NCBI GenBank assembly: GCA_031425095.1
Contig: JANPIS010000448.1
Span: forward strand, 13,356-77,355
From: JANNXQ01 sp031425095
GTDB taxonomy: Bacteria; Verrucomicrobiota; Verrucomicrobiia; Chthoniobacterales; Chthoniobacteraceae
Length of the DNA: 64,000 bases
Direction: 5' to 3'
Shown: piece after piece, positions 10,132 to 18,886 of the stretch
Numbering within the stretch: position 1 is the stretch's first letter
Layout of the letters: each line of letters starts with the position of its first letter
Notes under the pieces: model-generated
What the model saw: the letters and a program-made list of their open reading frames with translations, nothing else
Database searches by the model: none
Told to the model about the DNA's origin: nothing
Position numbers and translations under genes: made by a program

Positions 10132-10737
10132 TCACACCTTCGTCCGCCCCGTCATCGCGCGGCTGAGGGTCAGTTCATCGGCGCTTTCGAGTCCGCCGCC
10201 GGCGGGCATGCCTTGGGCGAGGCGGGTGATTTGCACGGCGCTTTCGCGGAGCAGTCCGGCGAGGTAGTTGGCGGTCGCTTCACCTTCCACGTCGGCGCCG
10301 AGGGCGAGGATGATTTCGGTGGGGCGCTCGGTCTTGATGCGGTCGATCAGGGCGGAGATGCGGAGGTCATCGGGGCCGATGTGGTCGAGGGGAGAGATGC
10401 GGCCGCCGAGCGCGTGGTAATAGCCGCGGAAGGCACCGGTGCGTTCGAGTGGGAGGATCTCGGTGGGTTGCTCGACGACGCAGATGACGTGCGCATCGCG
10501 GCTCGGGTCGGCGCAGATCTCGCAGAGCGCGTCGGTGGTGAAGAAGCCGCAGCGCGGGCACGGCTTCACGCTCTGCGTGACCTCGCCAATGACCCGCGCG
10601 ATCTCCCCGGCCCGCGCGTCCCGCGACTGGATCATCCAGAGCGCGATCCGCTCCGCGCTGCGCGGGCCGACGCCGGGCATGCGCTTGAGTTCGGCGATCA
10701 GCGCCTTGATGGCGGCGGGGTATTCGATGCGCTTCAT
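10132..10737 (-). CDS. recR: Recombination mediator protein RecR
   Basis: This 201-residue protein matches the length and domain order of RecR. Residues 1-40 form the helix-hairpin-helix region (LKRMPGVGPRSAERIA). Residues 60-75 carry the four zinc cysteines (C60, C63, C72, C75). A Toprim domain follows, starting at VICVVEQPTEIL and including the acidic ALGADVEGE segment. RecR works with RecO and RecF to load RecA at single-strand gaps. The start is an ATG at 10737. No dnaX or ybaB homologue, the frequent neighbours, lies beside it here. Confidence 0.95.
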   Translation of the reverse strand: MKRIEYPAAIKALIAELKRMPGVGPRSAERIALWMIQSRDARAGEIARVIGEVTQSVKPCPRCGFFTTDALCEICADPSRDAHVICVVEQPTEILPLERTGAFRGYYHALGGRISPLDHIGPDDLRISALIDRIKTERPTEIILALGADVEGEATANYLAGLLRESAVQITRLAQGMPAGGGLESADELTLSRAMTGRTKV

Positions 10738-10802
10738 GAGGAGAAGTTGACACCGTGCCTGCGCCCACGACTAGCGCCACGTTTTTTGGTTTCACACGAG
10801 TC

Positions 10803-10858
10803 CACCGAGGACACGGAGGAGGAAGATGCACCACCTTTCCTCGCTCCGTGTCCTCCGT
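10803..10858. repeat. Imperfect palindrome of ACGGAGGACACGGAG type
   Basis: Two arms of about 20 bases (10803-10823 and 10838-10858), built on a GAGGACACGGAG core and its complement, flank a 14-base loop in the gap between recR and the class V aminotransferase gene. Short repeats of this ACACGGAGGACACGG type are, to my knowledge, scattered through many environmental bacterial genomes. It could act as a bidirectional transcript end or upstream hairpin; no function is shown. Confidence 0.6.
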
Positions 10859-10962
10859 GTCGCTCCTCGCGAAAGCAAAAGCAGCGGGTGGAATTGCTCT
10901 GCGTGATTGACCTCCAGCCGTGCGCCCGAATACTGCGCGGCTCTCGTATTTCGACAAATTCC

Positions 10963-12039
10963 ATGCATCAAATGCCCGCCAAGCTCTTCATTCCCGGTCC
11001 GATCCAAGTCTCCGAAAAAACCTTCCGCGCCATGTGCCAGCCGATGATCGGGCATCGCAGCGGCGACTTTAAGAAACTCTACGCGGCGATTCACCCGCGC
11101 TTGCAGGAGCTCTTCGGCACGAAGCAGCCGGTCTTCCTTTCGACGTCCAGCGCGTGGGGCGTGATGGAGGGCGCGGTGCGCAATCTCGTCGGCTCGGGCA
11201 AAGTGCTGAACTGCATGTGCGGCGCCTTTTCCGACAAGTGGCTCGATGTCTCGAAAAAGTGCGGCAAGGAAGCGGTGGCGCTGCAAGTGGAGTGGGGTCA
11301 GCCGATCCTCCCGGAGCAACTCGACGGGGCGCTGAGCGCGGGCGGGTTTGAGGCGGTGACGATCATTCACAATGAGACATCGGTCGGCGTGATGAGCGAC
11401 ATCGCGGCGCTCGCCGAGGTGCTGCGGAAATATCCCGACGTGCTCTCGATCGTGGACAGCGTCTCTTCCTTCAGCGTCGTGCCGTTGCCGATGGATGCGC
11501 TCGGAATCGACGTGCTGCTCACCGGTTCGCAGAAGGCGCTGGCGATGCCGCCGGGGCTCGCGCTTTTCGCAGCGAGCGAGAAGGCTTTTGCCCGCGCGGA
11601 AAAGGTGAAGGACCGTGGCTACTACTTCGACTTCCTCGAATTCAAAAAGAATCAGGCCGACGACATGACGCCCTCGACGCCGTCGATCTCGCACATTTAC
11701 GGGCTGCAATCGAAGCTCGACGACATCTTCACCGAAGGCGTCGCCGCACGCCACGCCCGCCACACGGAACTGAACGACATGATCCACGATTGGGTGCGCC
11801 GGCATGAGTTCGAGTTCTTCGCACCGCAAGGCTACCGCTCGAAGTCGCTGACCTGCGTGGCGAACAACAAGGGCATCGACGTGCCGGCCTTCCTCGCGAA
11901 TCTGAAAGCGAAGGGCTTCATCATCGACGGCGGCTACGGCAAGCTGAAGGGCCAGACCTTCCGCATCTCCAACATGGGCGACGAAACGCGCGCGACGATG
12001 CAGGAACTGATCACCGCGCTCGACGCCTCGCTCCCATAG
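10963..12039 (+). CDS. PLP-dependent class V aminotransferase, alanine-glyoxylate type
   Basis: This 358-residue protein begins at the ATG at 10963 (MHQMPAKLFIPGP); a second in-frame ATG lies nine bases on. The frame stays open far upstream, but that part is antisense to recR. The start FIPGPIQVSEKTFRAM and the GHRSGDFKKLY segment are typical of the alanine-glyoxylate/serine-pyruvate branch of fold-type I aminotransferases. The cofactor lysine is K191 in TGSQKALAMPPG, and D165 in SIVDSVSSF is the expected pyridine-nitrogen contact. Members move amino groups between serine or alanine and glyoxylate, pyruvate or hydroxypyruvate. The exact substrate cannot be read from the sequence, and a phosphoserine aminotransferase-like role is possible. 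Confidence 0.85.
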   Translation: MHQMPAKLFIPGPIQVSEKTFRAMCQPMIGHRSGDFKKLYAAIHPRLQELFGTKQPVFLSTSSAWGVMEGAVRNLVGSGKVLNCMCGAFSDKWLDVSKKCGKEAVALQVEWGQPILPEQLDGALSAGGFEAVTIIHNETSVGVMSDIAALAEVLRKYPDVLSIVDSVSSFSVVPLPMDALGIDVLLTGSQKALAMPPGLALFAASEKAFARAEKVKDRGYYFDFLEFKKNQADDMTPSTPSISHIYGLQSKLDDIFTEGVAARHARHTELNDMIHDWVRRHEFEFFAPQGYRSKSLTCVANNKGIDVPAFLANLKAKGFIIDGGYGKLKGQTFRISNMGDETRATMQELITALDASLP

Positions 12040-12169
12040 CCTGGGAGCGCCGCCATCCCAGGCGGCAATCGACCACTCCGCGCAGCGCCAATCTCTCCCG
12101 CCGCGTGACCGTGAGGCAGTGCGCTCTGCGCCAGAAAGATTTGCCGCCTGGGAAGGCAGCGCTCCCAGG
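12040..12169. repeat. Long inverted repeat, CCTGGGAGCGC family
   Basis: Two arms of about 30 bases (12040-12069 and 12140-12169) are near-perfect reverse complements, each beginning or ending in CCTGGGAGCG and containing a GCCGCCTGGGA core. A 70-base loop separates them. The element starts directly after the aminotransferase stop codon and fills most of the gap before malQ. It looks like a REP/MITE-type palindromic element with no coding capacity. It could also act as a hairpin between two co-directional genes. Confidence 0.8.
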
Positions 12170-12229
12170 GGACGCTCCGGGCGCGCGACTTGCGATAAGT
12201 GGTTGCGTTCCCTATCCCTCCCGCCTGCC

Positions 12230-13951
12230 ATGACTCTTTCTCCTGAGAAAAAAATCGCCGGTTTGCTCGCGCCGCTTTTCGCATTGCGAGGGAAGCACGA
12301 TCTCGGCATTGGCGACGTCGGCGCGCTGCGCGAGTTCGTCGATTGGGCGGCGGCGCAGGGCTTCGGGATGGTGCAGCTCCTGCCCGTAAATGAGACCGGC
12401 GGCGATCACTCGCCCTACAACGCCATCTCTTCCGTTGCGCTCGAGCCGACGACGATTGAGATCACGACCGCCGCGCTGCCGGATCTCACGGCGGAAGATC
12501 TGAAGGAGCTGGCGGCTCCCGCGACGACCGAGCCGCTGCGGGCTGGCCCAGTGCACTATCCGGCGATGAAGACGCTGAAGGTGCGGCTGCTCGAGCGCGC
12601 CTTCGAGCACTTCACGGCCGGCCCGTGGAAGGCCCGCGATGCGCGCTCGCGGCGCTTCCAGAAGTTTTGCAAGACGCAGGCGGGCTGGCTCGAGGGCTAT
12701 GCGATTTTCCGCGCACTCATGGAGGAAAATGACGGCAGCGAACGCTGGGACTTTTGGCCCGAGCAGCAACGCACCCGCGCAGGCGCGGCCCGCTGGCTCG
12801 CGGCGCAACCGGCGGCCCGGCGCCGCCATTTTGAGCTGCGCGTGCGCTTTCGGAAATACGTCCAGTGGATCGCGTGGGAGCAGTGGCAGGCGGTGAAGGA
12901 ACACGCCACGGAGCGCGGTGTCGCGCTGATGGGCGACATCCCGTTTGGCGTGAGCTACTACTCCGCCGATGTGTGGGCGCAGCCGGAGCTCTTTGATCCC
13001 GTGTGGTGCGGCGGCTGCCCGCCGGAGCGGCTGCTGAAAGTGGATGAATTCACCTACAAGTGGGGCCAGAACTGGGGCATCCCGCTTTATCGCTGGGACG
13101 TGCATCGCGCGTCGGACTTCGCCTGGTGGCGGCAGCGCGTGCACAAGGTGCGCGACGTTTTTCACCTCTTCCGGATCGATCACATCCTCGGCGTCTTCCG
13201 CATCTACAGCTTCCCGTGGCGCCCGGAGCGCAATGCGGAATTTCTCCCGCTCACCGAAGAGGAGGTGCAGGAGCGCTGCGACGGCGAACTCCCGCACTTC
13301 GTCGAGTTCGCGGACGACACCGCCCAACACAAAGCCGCGAACCTCGCGCAGGGTCGCGAGATTCTCTCGGCGCTGAGCGAGGAGAGCGGCGCGAACCGGC
13401 TCGTCGGCGAAGATCTGGGCATCGTGCCGGACTACGTGCGGCCCTGTCTGCACGAACTCGGCATCGCGGGCTTCAAGGTGCCGCAGTGGGAATTCGCGCC
13501 GGAGGGCGGATTGATCCCCGGGAAGGAATACAACCGTCTGTCACTCGCGACCTACGCCACGCACGATCACCCGCCACTGCGCACTATGTGGGACGACTGG
13601 ATGGCCGCGATCGCCGCAGCGGAAGTCGGCGGAGCAGAGACATGGCCGGCGCGAGACGCCGCGTGGAGTGAAGTGCGACTGCTCGCGGCCTGGTGCGGGT
13701 TCGAGGTGCCGAAGATCACGCCTTTCTCCGAGAAGATCCACCGGCAGATCCTGCACGCGCTTTTCGCCAGCGAGTCGTGGATGGCCGTGCTGATGATCAC
13801 CGATCTCTTCGCCTCCACGCAGCGCTTTAACGTGCCCGGTGCCGTGAGCGACGCGAATTGGTCCGAACGCATGTCGGTGGCCGTGGCGAAAATGCGGGCG
13901 CCCGAGTGGTTCCGTCCGCTGCTCGCGGAGACCGGGCGAGGCAAAAGTTGA
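12230..13951 (+). CDS. malQ: 4-alpha-glucanotransferase (amylomaltase)
   Basis: This 573-residue protein starts at the ATG at 12230 (MTLSPEKKIAGLLAPLFALR); the frame runs further upstream but only through a palindromic repeat. It is a GH77 enzyme that transfers alpha-1,4-glucan segments between maltodextrins in the cytoplasm. The catalytic set is visible: nucleophile D317 in RIDHILGVFRIY, acid/base E394 in GEDLG, and the transition-state aspartate D446 in THDHPPLR. The N-terminal substrate loop LLPVNETGGDHSPYNAISS is also typical. The protein ends in GRGKS, with its stop TGA inside the downstream TTGAGTGTTGAG repeat. It probably serves glycogen or maltodextrin turnover, but no other glycogen gene lies nearby. 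Confidence 0.95.
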   Translation: MTLSPEKKIAGLLAPLFALRGKHDLGIGDVGALREFVDWAAAQGFGMVQLLPVNETGGDHSPYNAISSVALEPTTIEITTAALPDLTAEDLKELAAPATTEPLRAGPVHYPAMKTLKVRLLERAFEHFTAGPWKARDARSRRFQKFCKTQAGWLEGYAIFRALMEENDGSERWDFWPEQQRTRAGAARWLAAQPAARRRHFELRVRFRKYVQWIAWEQWQAVKEHATERGVALMGDIPFGVSYYSADVWAQPELFDPVWCGGCPPERLLKVDEFTYKWGQNWGIPLYRWDVHRASDFAWWRQRVHKVRDVFHLFRIDHILGVFRIYSFPWRPERNAEFLPLTEEEVQERCDGELPHFVEFADDTAQHKAANLAQGREILSALSEESGANRLVGEDLGIVPDYVRPCLHELGIAGFKVPQWEFAPEGGLIPGKEYNRLSLATYATHDHPPLRTMWDDWMAAIAAAEVGGAETWPARDAAWSEVRLLAAWCGFEVPKITPFSEKIHRQILHALFASESWMAVLMITDLFASTQRFNVPGAVSDANWSERMSVAVAKMRAPEWFRPLLAETGRGKS

Positions 13952-14045
13952 GTGTTGAGTATTGAGTGTTGAGCGACGCCCGGCTTCACTCCCGCGCTCC
14001 GCTCCGAAACGGCGCGCCACTCCACACACTCAACTCTCAACACCC
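13946..14045. repeat. Inverted repeat of TTGAGTGTTGAG type
   Basis: The left arm at 13946-13973 is a run of GAGTGTTGAG/GAGTATTGAG units; the right arm at about 14025-14045 (CACACTCAACTCTCAACACCC) is its approximate complement. The left arm supplies the malQ stop codon, and the right arm ends a few bases before the mdh start. The unit resembles the palindrome at 26056-26158 in both composition and arrangement. It may influence translation of mdh by folding just upstream of its start codon. Confidence 0.65.
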
Positions 14046-14052
14046 ACCCTTC

Positions 14053-15042
14053 ATGAACGCTCCTCTCCGCATCGCAGTCACCGGCGCCGCCGGCCAGATT
14101 GGCTACTCGCTCCTGTTTCGCATCGCCTCGGGCGCGATGTTCGGCCCGGAGCAGCCTGTAATCCTTCACCTCATCGAGATCGAGCCTGCGCTCGGCGCGC
14201 TCCAGGGCGTCGTCATGGAACTCCAGGACTGCGCCTTCCCGCTGCTCAAGGGGATCGTCGCCACGGCTTCGCTCGATGAAGGATTCCGCGGCGTGAACTG
14301 GGCGCTGCTCGTCGGCAGCGTGCCACGCAAGCAGGGCATGGAGCGCAAGGATCTGCTCGGCATCAATGGCAAGATCTTCATCGGCCAGGGTCAGGCGATC
14401 GAACGCAATGCCGCCGCCGACGTGCGCATCCTCGTGGTGGGAAATCCGTGCAACACGAATTGCCTGATCGCCATGAACAACGCGCGCGGCATCCCCGCTG
14501 AGCGCTGGCACACCATGACGCGGCTCGACGAAAATCGCGCCAAGACCCAGCTCGCGCTGAAGGCCGGCGTGGAAATCACTTCGGTGAGCAATCTCGCCAT
14601 CTGGGGTAACCACTCGCCCACGATGTATCCCGACTTTCACAACGCCCGCATCGACGGCCGCCCCGTCACCGAAGTCATCCGCGATCAAACGTGGCTCGAG
14701 GGGGAATTCCTCGCCACGGTGCAGCAGCGCGGCGCGGCGATCATCAAGGCCCGTGGCCTCAGCTCCGCCGCCAGCGCGGCGAACGCCGTGGTCGACACCG
14801 TGCGTTCGCTCGTGACGCCGACGCGCGAAGGCGACTGGCACAGCGTGGCCGTCTGCTCACCCGGCGACTACGACTGCGATGCCGGCCTGATCTTCGGCTT
14901 TCCAGTCCGCACGATCTCGAACGGCAGTTACGAGATCGCGAAGTGGGTGCCGATCAGCGACTACTCCCGCGGAAAGATCGACTTCAGCCGCGCGGAGCTC
15001 CGCGAGGAGCGGGCGCTGGTGGCGGAATTGCTGCCGTCATAG
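14053..15042 (+). CDS. mdh: Malate dehydrogenase, cytosolic/NADP-like type
   Basis: This 329-residue protein has the full length of the MDH type 2 group, which interconverts malate and oxaloacetate with NAD(H) in the TCA cycle. The dinucleotide fold opens with VTGAAGQIGYSL. VVGNPCNTN and LDENRAKTQLA are family signatures, and the catalytic histidine is H187 in WGNHSPTMYPD. The ATG at 14053 is chosen because the upstream part of the frame lies in a repeat. It is convergent with the LysM lipoprotein gene, with a perfect palindrome between the two stops. Confidence 0.95.
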   Translation: MNAPLRIAVTGAAGQIGYSLLFRIASGAMFGPEQPVILHLIEIEPALGALQGVVMELQDCAFPLLKGIVATASLDEGFRGVNWALLVGSVPRKQGMERKDLLGINGKIFIGQGQAIERNAAADVRILVVGNPCNTNCLIAMNNARGIPAERWHTMTRLDENRAKTQLALKAGVEITSVSNLAIWGNHSPTMYPDFHNARIDGRPVTEVIRDQTWLEGEFLATVQQRGAAIIKARGLSSAASAANAVVDTVRSLVTPTREGDWHSVAVCSPGDYDCDAGLIFGFPVRTISNGSYEIAKWVPISDYSRGKIDFSRAELREERALVAELLPS

Positions 15043-15064
15043 AGCGAGCGAGCGACCAGCGTTT

Positions 15065-15191
15065 GTAGCGTCGGTCTATGACCGTCGCTGATCTCCGCGG
15101 GCAAAGGTGGCGCGGAGCCGGAGGCCGCGTCATTCCAGCTCCGCACCGCCGCCGCCCTTGGATGCGTGCGACGGTCATAGACCGACGCTAC
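15065..15191. repeat. Perfect 24-bp inverted repeat element (GTAGCGTCGGTCTATGACCG type)
   Basis: The arms at 15065-15088 and 15168-15191 are exact reverse complements over 24 bases, and each arm is itself partly self-complementary around GGTCTATGACC. A 79-base GC-rich centre separates them. The element fills the space between the convergent mdh and LysM genes, ending two bases before the LysM stop. It is probably a REP/MITE-type element and may double as a bidirectional terminator, although no T-run follows the stem. Confidence 0.85.
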
Positions 15192-15193
15192 CA

Positions 15194-15853
15194 TTACGGG
15201 ATGATCAGCACCTGCCCGACGCGGATCACGTCTTTGCCCCCGAGGCTGTTGTAGTTCGCGTCGAGGAGGTCCTTCGCCTTGTTCTGATTCTTGTAATACT
15301 TCCGGGCGATGGACGCGAGCGTGTCGCCCGGCGCAACGGTGTGCGAACGCGCGCCGGGAAGCGGTTTGTCCGTCTTGCCACTGCGCACGAATGGCGTCGT
15401 GGGCTTCCGCGTTTGCAGCTCAATGATCTTCTTCTCGAGGTCCGCGTTGCGATTCTTCAGGCGCACTGCTTCCGCTTGCGACATTGGGGCACCGGATTGC
15501 TGCGACGACGCGAGGCGCTTCTCGTTTTCTTCCTTGAGCGCCTTCGCCTCGCGGGCTCGCGAACCGGAGGGGGCAAGTTCGAGATAACGATCGAGGTGGT
15601 GGACGGCGTCGCGCGGCTTCTTGAGTTTGTCGTCGTAGAGCATCGCGAGCTTGTAGTGCAGATCGGCAGTGCGCGAGGTGCCATCGAGCGCGGATTCGTA
15701 GATGCGCAGCGCGCCGCGGAAATCCCCGGTGGAAATCTTCTTGTCCCCGTCGGAGATCGCCTGCGTCGCATCACGCGGGAAGATTCGGTCGCAGCCGAGC
15801 GGTCCAGCCGCGATGGCGCAGCCGATCAGGAGTCGCAAGCCAGCCCGGAGCAT
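15194..15853 (-). CDS. LysM-domain lipoprotein with helical-repeat region
   Basis: This 219-residue protein starts at an ATG overlapping the PPK2 stop (TGATG), which points to coupled translation. The N-terminus has a hydrophobic signal and a lipobox-like AGPLGC, so it is probably lipid-anchored. Residues 30-115 look like a short TPR-like segment (GDFRGALRIYESALDG..ADLHYKLAMLYDD). A charged coiled-coil stretch follows, then a C-terminal LysM domain from about residue 170 (HTVAPGDTLASIARKYY..VIRVGQVLIIP). LysM domains bind peptidoglycan, so the protein probably tethers an envelope complex to the cell wall. Confidence 0.85.
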   Translation of the reverse strand: MLRAGLRLLIGCAIAAGPLGCDRIFPRDATQAISDGDKKISTGDFRGALRIYESALDGTSRTADLHYKLAMLYDDKLKKPRDAVHHLDRYLELAPSGSRAREAKALKEENEKRLASSQQSGAPMSQAEAVRLKNRNADLEKKIIELQTRKPTTPFVRSGKTDKPLPGARSHTVAPGDTLASIARKYYKNQNKAKDLLDANYNSLGGKDVIRVGQVLIIP

Positions 15854-16611
15854 CACGCTTTCCGGAACTTCGCCGCAGCGAGCGCGTCCGCGATGAGCCG
15901 CACCACCCGCACGCGCGCGAACCACTTGAAATTTGCCGGCACCACATGCCACGGCGCGAGGTCCGTCGAAGTCTTCTCAAACATGTCCTCGGCCGCGGAA
16001 TTGTGGTCGTCCCACTTCTTGCGATTGCGCCAGTCCTCGTCGTTGATCTTCCAGTGCTTGTAGGGATCGCCCTCGCGGCGCTTGAAGCGGTAGAGCTGCT
16101 CGTCCTTGGAGATGTGCAGGTAAAACTTCAGGATGATCGTGCCGTCATCGGTGAGCAGCCGCTCGAAGTCATTGATCTCCTGATACGCGCGGCGCCATTC
16201 TTTCTCGGTGGCAAAACCTTCCACCCGTTCCACGAGCACGCGGCCATACCAGGAGCGGTCGAAGATGGTCATCTGTCCGTAGGGCGGAAGCTTGTTCCAG
16301 AAGCGCCAGAGATAGTGCCGCTGATACTCCTCCTCGGTCGGCTTGACGATTGAATGCACGCGGCTGAGCCGCGGATCGAGCCGCTCGACGACGCGTTTGA
16401 TGGCGCCGCCTTTGCCCGCAGCGTCCGGTCCCTCGAAGACGAGAACCAGCGAGCTCCGTGTCTCGGTCAGTTCACGCTGAAAATTGAGCAACTCGAGCTG
16501 CGCTTCCTTGAGCTGCGGCTTGTAATCATGCTCCTCGATCGAGAGATGCTCGAGGTCGTCGAGGCGCTTGCCTTTTTTCAAACGCGAAGACTCTGCAAGG
16601 GTGGGCGGCAT
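15853..16611 (-). CDS. ppk2: Polyphosphate kinase 2 family protein (PAP-like)
   Basis: This 252-residue protein is a single PPK2 domain, which moves phosphate between polyphosphate and nucleotides. Walker A is at residues 61-69 (GPDAAGKGG). The Walker B/lid region FDRSWYGRVLVERVEGF includes D118. The LWRFWNKLPPYGQMTIFDRSWYGR run recalls the C-terminal half of polyphosphate:AMP phosphotransferases (class II) more than class I enzymes; this is a judgement by eye. Likely reactions are AMP to ADP, or ADP/GDP phosphorylation. The stop overlaps the start of the LysM lipoprotein gene by one base, so the two form an operon. Confidence 0.9.
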   Translation of the reverse strand: MPPTLAESSRLKKGKRLDDLEHLSIEEHDYKPQLKEAQLELLNFQRELTETRSSLVLVFEGPDAAGKGGAIKRVVERLDPRLSRVHSIVKPTEEEYQRHYLWRFWNKLPPYGQMTIFDRSWYGRVLVERVEGFATEKEWRRAYQEINDFERLLTDDGTIILKFYLHISKDEQLYRFKRREGDPYKHWKINDEDWRNRKKWDDHNSAAEDMFEKTSTDLAPWHVVPANFKWFARVRVVRLIADALAAAKFRKA

Positions 16612-16722
16612 GGAGCGGGTTTATAGGGCGCGGTTGCCGGAATGAAATTCCAAAAACGTGGCCCGTCGCAAACGCCCCGCAAAGCGGTTCCGGCTACCTC
16701 GGCGCGCCGTCGCGAAACACCT

Positions 16723-17967
16723 TCACCGCGGGTGAAACGCACGCTCGATCGCCGCGCGCAATCGCGCGCTATTCACCGGCTTCGCCACCACGAGATCGAC
16801 GAATTCAGAGAATTCGCCGCCACCTTCATCGGTCGCACCAAAGCCCGTGAGCATGATGACCTTCGTCCGCGGCTCCCGGCCCTTCACGGCCACGGCGAGC
16901 TGATCACCATTCATGCCCGGCATCGCCTTGTCGGTGATCACGAGATCGAAATGCGTGCGCTCGAATCGCTTCATCGCTTCCACGCCATCGGTCGCGACCT
17001 CCACCTTGTGCCAGTCATGTCCGAGGAGCAGCGCGAGTAGTTCGCTCTGCTCGGCCTGGTCGTCCACCACGAGGATGTGCAGCGGCTTCACCGGGCGGGA
17101 TTCTTCCGCGAGGGTCGGCAGCGCGGGGTTCGCGTCGATCGGGAGCGTAAAGCGCACCGTGGTGCCGCGACCGCGATGGCTCTCGATCTCGACTGTGCCG
17201 CTGTGCCGTTCGATGACGCCATAGACCATCGCGAGGCCGAGCCCGGCATTGTGCTGGCCCTTCGTCGTGAAAAACGGCTCGAAACAGCGTCGGCGAACTT
17301 CATCGCCCATGCCGACGCCAGTATCGGAAAGCGACAGCTCCACGCGGCGTCCCCAGAGCTGCGTGCGAATCGAAATGCACCCACCCTGCGGCATCGCTTC
17401 GATGGCATTGAAAATGAGCGCGGTGAGCATCTCGCGGAGTTCTGCGAGATTGCCGGAGATTTGCGCGACTTCGACAAACTCGGTGACGATCTCGATCGGC
17501 GTTCCCCGCGCGCGCGACTCGGACTGCCAGCGGGGACGCGTGAACTCCACTGCCTGCTCGATGAGCCGATCGATGGCGATCGTTTCGTGCCGGCTATTCG
17601 GCGACGGGACATGGTGAAATTCGCGCAGACGTTCGACGATCTGCGCCGCCTCGAGTGCGGAGGCCGTGATGCGGGCGGCGCTCGCTGAGAACGCTTGTCC
17701 GATGCTCTTGCCTTTCGCGCGATGCTGGAGCAATTCGGAGTGACCGACAATCTGCGCGAGCGCGTTGCCAAAATCATGCGCCATGCCCTGCACCAGTGCG
17801 CCGAGCGTGCGCAGGCGTTCCGTCTGCACGAGCTGCTGCTGCGTGGCGTGCAACTGGCGCAACGCCGTCCGGAGCTCGTCGCGGGTCTTCCGCAACTCGA
17901 CCTCCGGAGCACTCGCGGAAGGGTGGAGCGCCGAATCGTCGATCACATTGGCGGGGCGGGTATGCAT
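16723..17967 (-). CDS. Hybrid sensor histidine kinase with C-terminal receiver domain
   Basis: This 414-residue protein starts at the ATG at 17967; further upstream the frame translates into an Arg-rich, unlikely sequence. It has no membrane segment, so it is probably cytoplasmic. Residues 20-60 are a coiled coil leading into the HisKA region with phosphoacceptor H64 (GMAHDFGNAL). The ATPase domain shows an N-box (IFNAIEAM, about 185), G1 (DTGVGMGDE), F-box (FEPFFTTK) and G2 (GLGLAMVYG). A receiver domain spans about 295-410, with VVDD, phosphoacceptor D346 (VITDKAMP), the MLTGFG threonine and KPVN lysine. There is no PAS or other recognisable sensor. No separate response regulator is adjacent, so the output is unknown. 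Confidence 0.92.
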   Translation of the reverse strand: MHTRPANVIDDSALHPSASAPEVELRKTRDELRTALRQLHATQQQLVQTERLRTLGALVQGMAHDFGNALAQIVGHSELLQHRAKGKSIGQAFSASAARITASALEAAQIVERLREFHHVPSPNSRHETIAIDRLIEQAVEFTRPRWQSESRARGTPIEIVTEFVEVAQISGNLAELREMLTALIFNAIEAMPQGGCISIRTQLWGRRVELSLSDTGVGMGDEVRRRCFEPFFTTKGQHNAGLGLAMVYGVIERHSGTVEIESHRGRGTTVRFTLPIDANPALPTLAEESRPVKPLHILVVDDQAEQSELLALLLGHDWHKVEVATDGVEAMKRFERTHFDLVITDKAMPGMNGDQLAVAVKGREPRTKVIMLTGFGATDEGGGEFSEFVDLVVAKPVNSARLRAAIERAFHPR

Positions 17968-18081
17968 GGAGCGGGGTCTTCCGCATCGCGGCTCGGGCCG
18001 TGACCGTCGAAAACCATGGCTCGGATCGCAGAACGCGTGCCACCCGGGACGGCCTTGGCGGACCCGCCGGCCCGAGCCGCG

Positions 18082-18123
18082 GGAAAAGAAAACGCCGCGC
18101 CGGATGACTCCAGCGCGGCGTTT
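18082..18123 (-). terminator. Rho-independent terminator downstream of the superoxide dismutase gene
   Basis: A perfect 11-base stem (AAACGCCGCGC at 18090-18100 paired with GCGCGGCGTTT at 18113-18123) encloses a 12-base loop. In the minus direction it is followed by a T-rich tail (TTTTCTTTTC). It begins 18 bases after the sod stop codon on the minus strand, as expected for an intrinsic terminator. Confidence 0.85.
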
Positions 18124-18141
18124 CAAAGGTCTCTGCGACGA

Positions 18142-18771
18142 CTACTTCAGCGCGGCGTGGTAGTTAGCCTCGGCCTGCGTCCAGTTGATCACGTTCCAGA
18201 TCGCCTTTAGGTAGTCCGGGCGGCGGTTCTGGTAATGGAGGTAGTAGGCGTGCTCCCAGACGTCGATGCCGAGGACTGGCTTGCCTTCGATGCCGGCGAC
18301 GGCCTTGCCCATCAGCGGACTGTCCTGGTTTGCGGTGGAGCCGATCTCGAGCTTGCCGCCGCTCACGTAGAGCCACGCCCAGCCAGAACCAAAACGGCCC
18401 ACACCCGCTGCGTTGAGCTTCTCCTTGAGCTGCTCGACATCACCAAAGGTGGACGTGACCGCCGCGGCCAGTTGGCCGACGGGTTTGCCGTCGCTGCCGC
18501 CTTTCAGGAGATTCCAGAAAAACGTGTGGTTCACGTGACCGCCGCCGTTGTTGCGCACCGCGGTGCGGATGCCCTCAGGCACGCTGGCGAGATCCTTGAT
18601 CAGATCTTCCGCACTTTTGCCGGCGAGATCGGGCGCGCTTTCCAGCGCCTTGTTGAGATTCGTCACGTATGCGGCGTGATGTTTGCCGTGATGGATTTCC
18701 ATCGTCCGGGCGTCGATATGCGGTTCGAGCGCGTTGGTTGCGTAAGGGAGAGCAGGTAGTTCGTGGGCCAT
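18142..18771 (-). CDS. sodA: Superoxide dismutase, Mn/Fe family
   Basis: This 209-residue enzyme has the usual length and dismutes superoxide to oxygen and hydrogen peroxide. Metal ligands are visible: H27 in the MEIHHGKHH block, H82 in NHTFFW, and D170 and H174 in DVWEHAYYL. The GGGH run near residue 76-79 and Q149 in the NQD segment match the manganese type rather than the iron type; cambialistic use cannot be excluded. There is no signal peptide, so it is cytoplasmic. It is a single-gene unit with a strong terminator directly downstream. Confidence 0.95.
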   Translation of the reverse strand: MAHELPALPYATNALEPHIDARTMEIHHGKHHAAYVTNLNKALESAPDLAGKSAEDLIKDLASVPEGIRTAVRNNGGGHVNHTFFWNLLKGGSDGKPVGQLAAAVTSTFGDVEQLKEKLNAAGVGRFGSGWAWLYVSGGKLEIGSTANQDSPLMGKAVAGIEGKPVLGIDVWEHAYYLHYQNRRPDYLKAIWNVINWTQAEANYHAALK

Positions 18772-18886
18772 GAGGAGTTGCAGGTTGTGGCACCGCAGGA
18801 CGCGGGACCGAGGTTGAATACGCGCTGATGATGGAAAGCGGCTGCCTGAAATGCAAGGGCGACGCGGATTTCTCCGCCTTGGGTGA

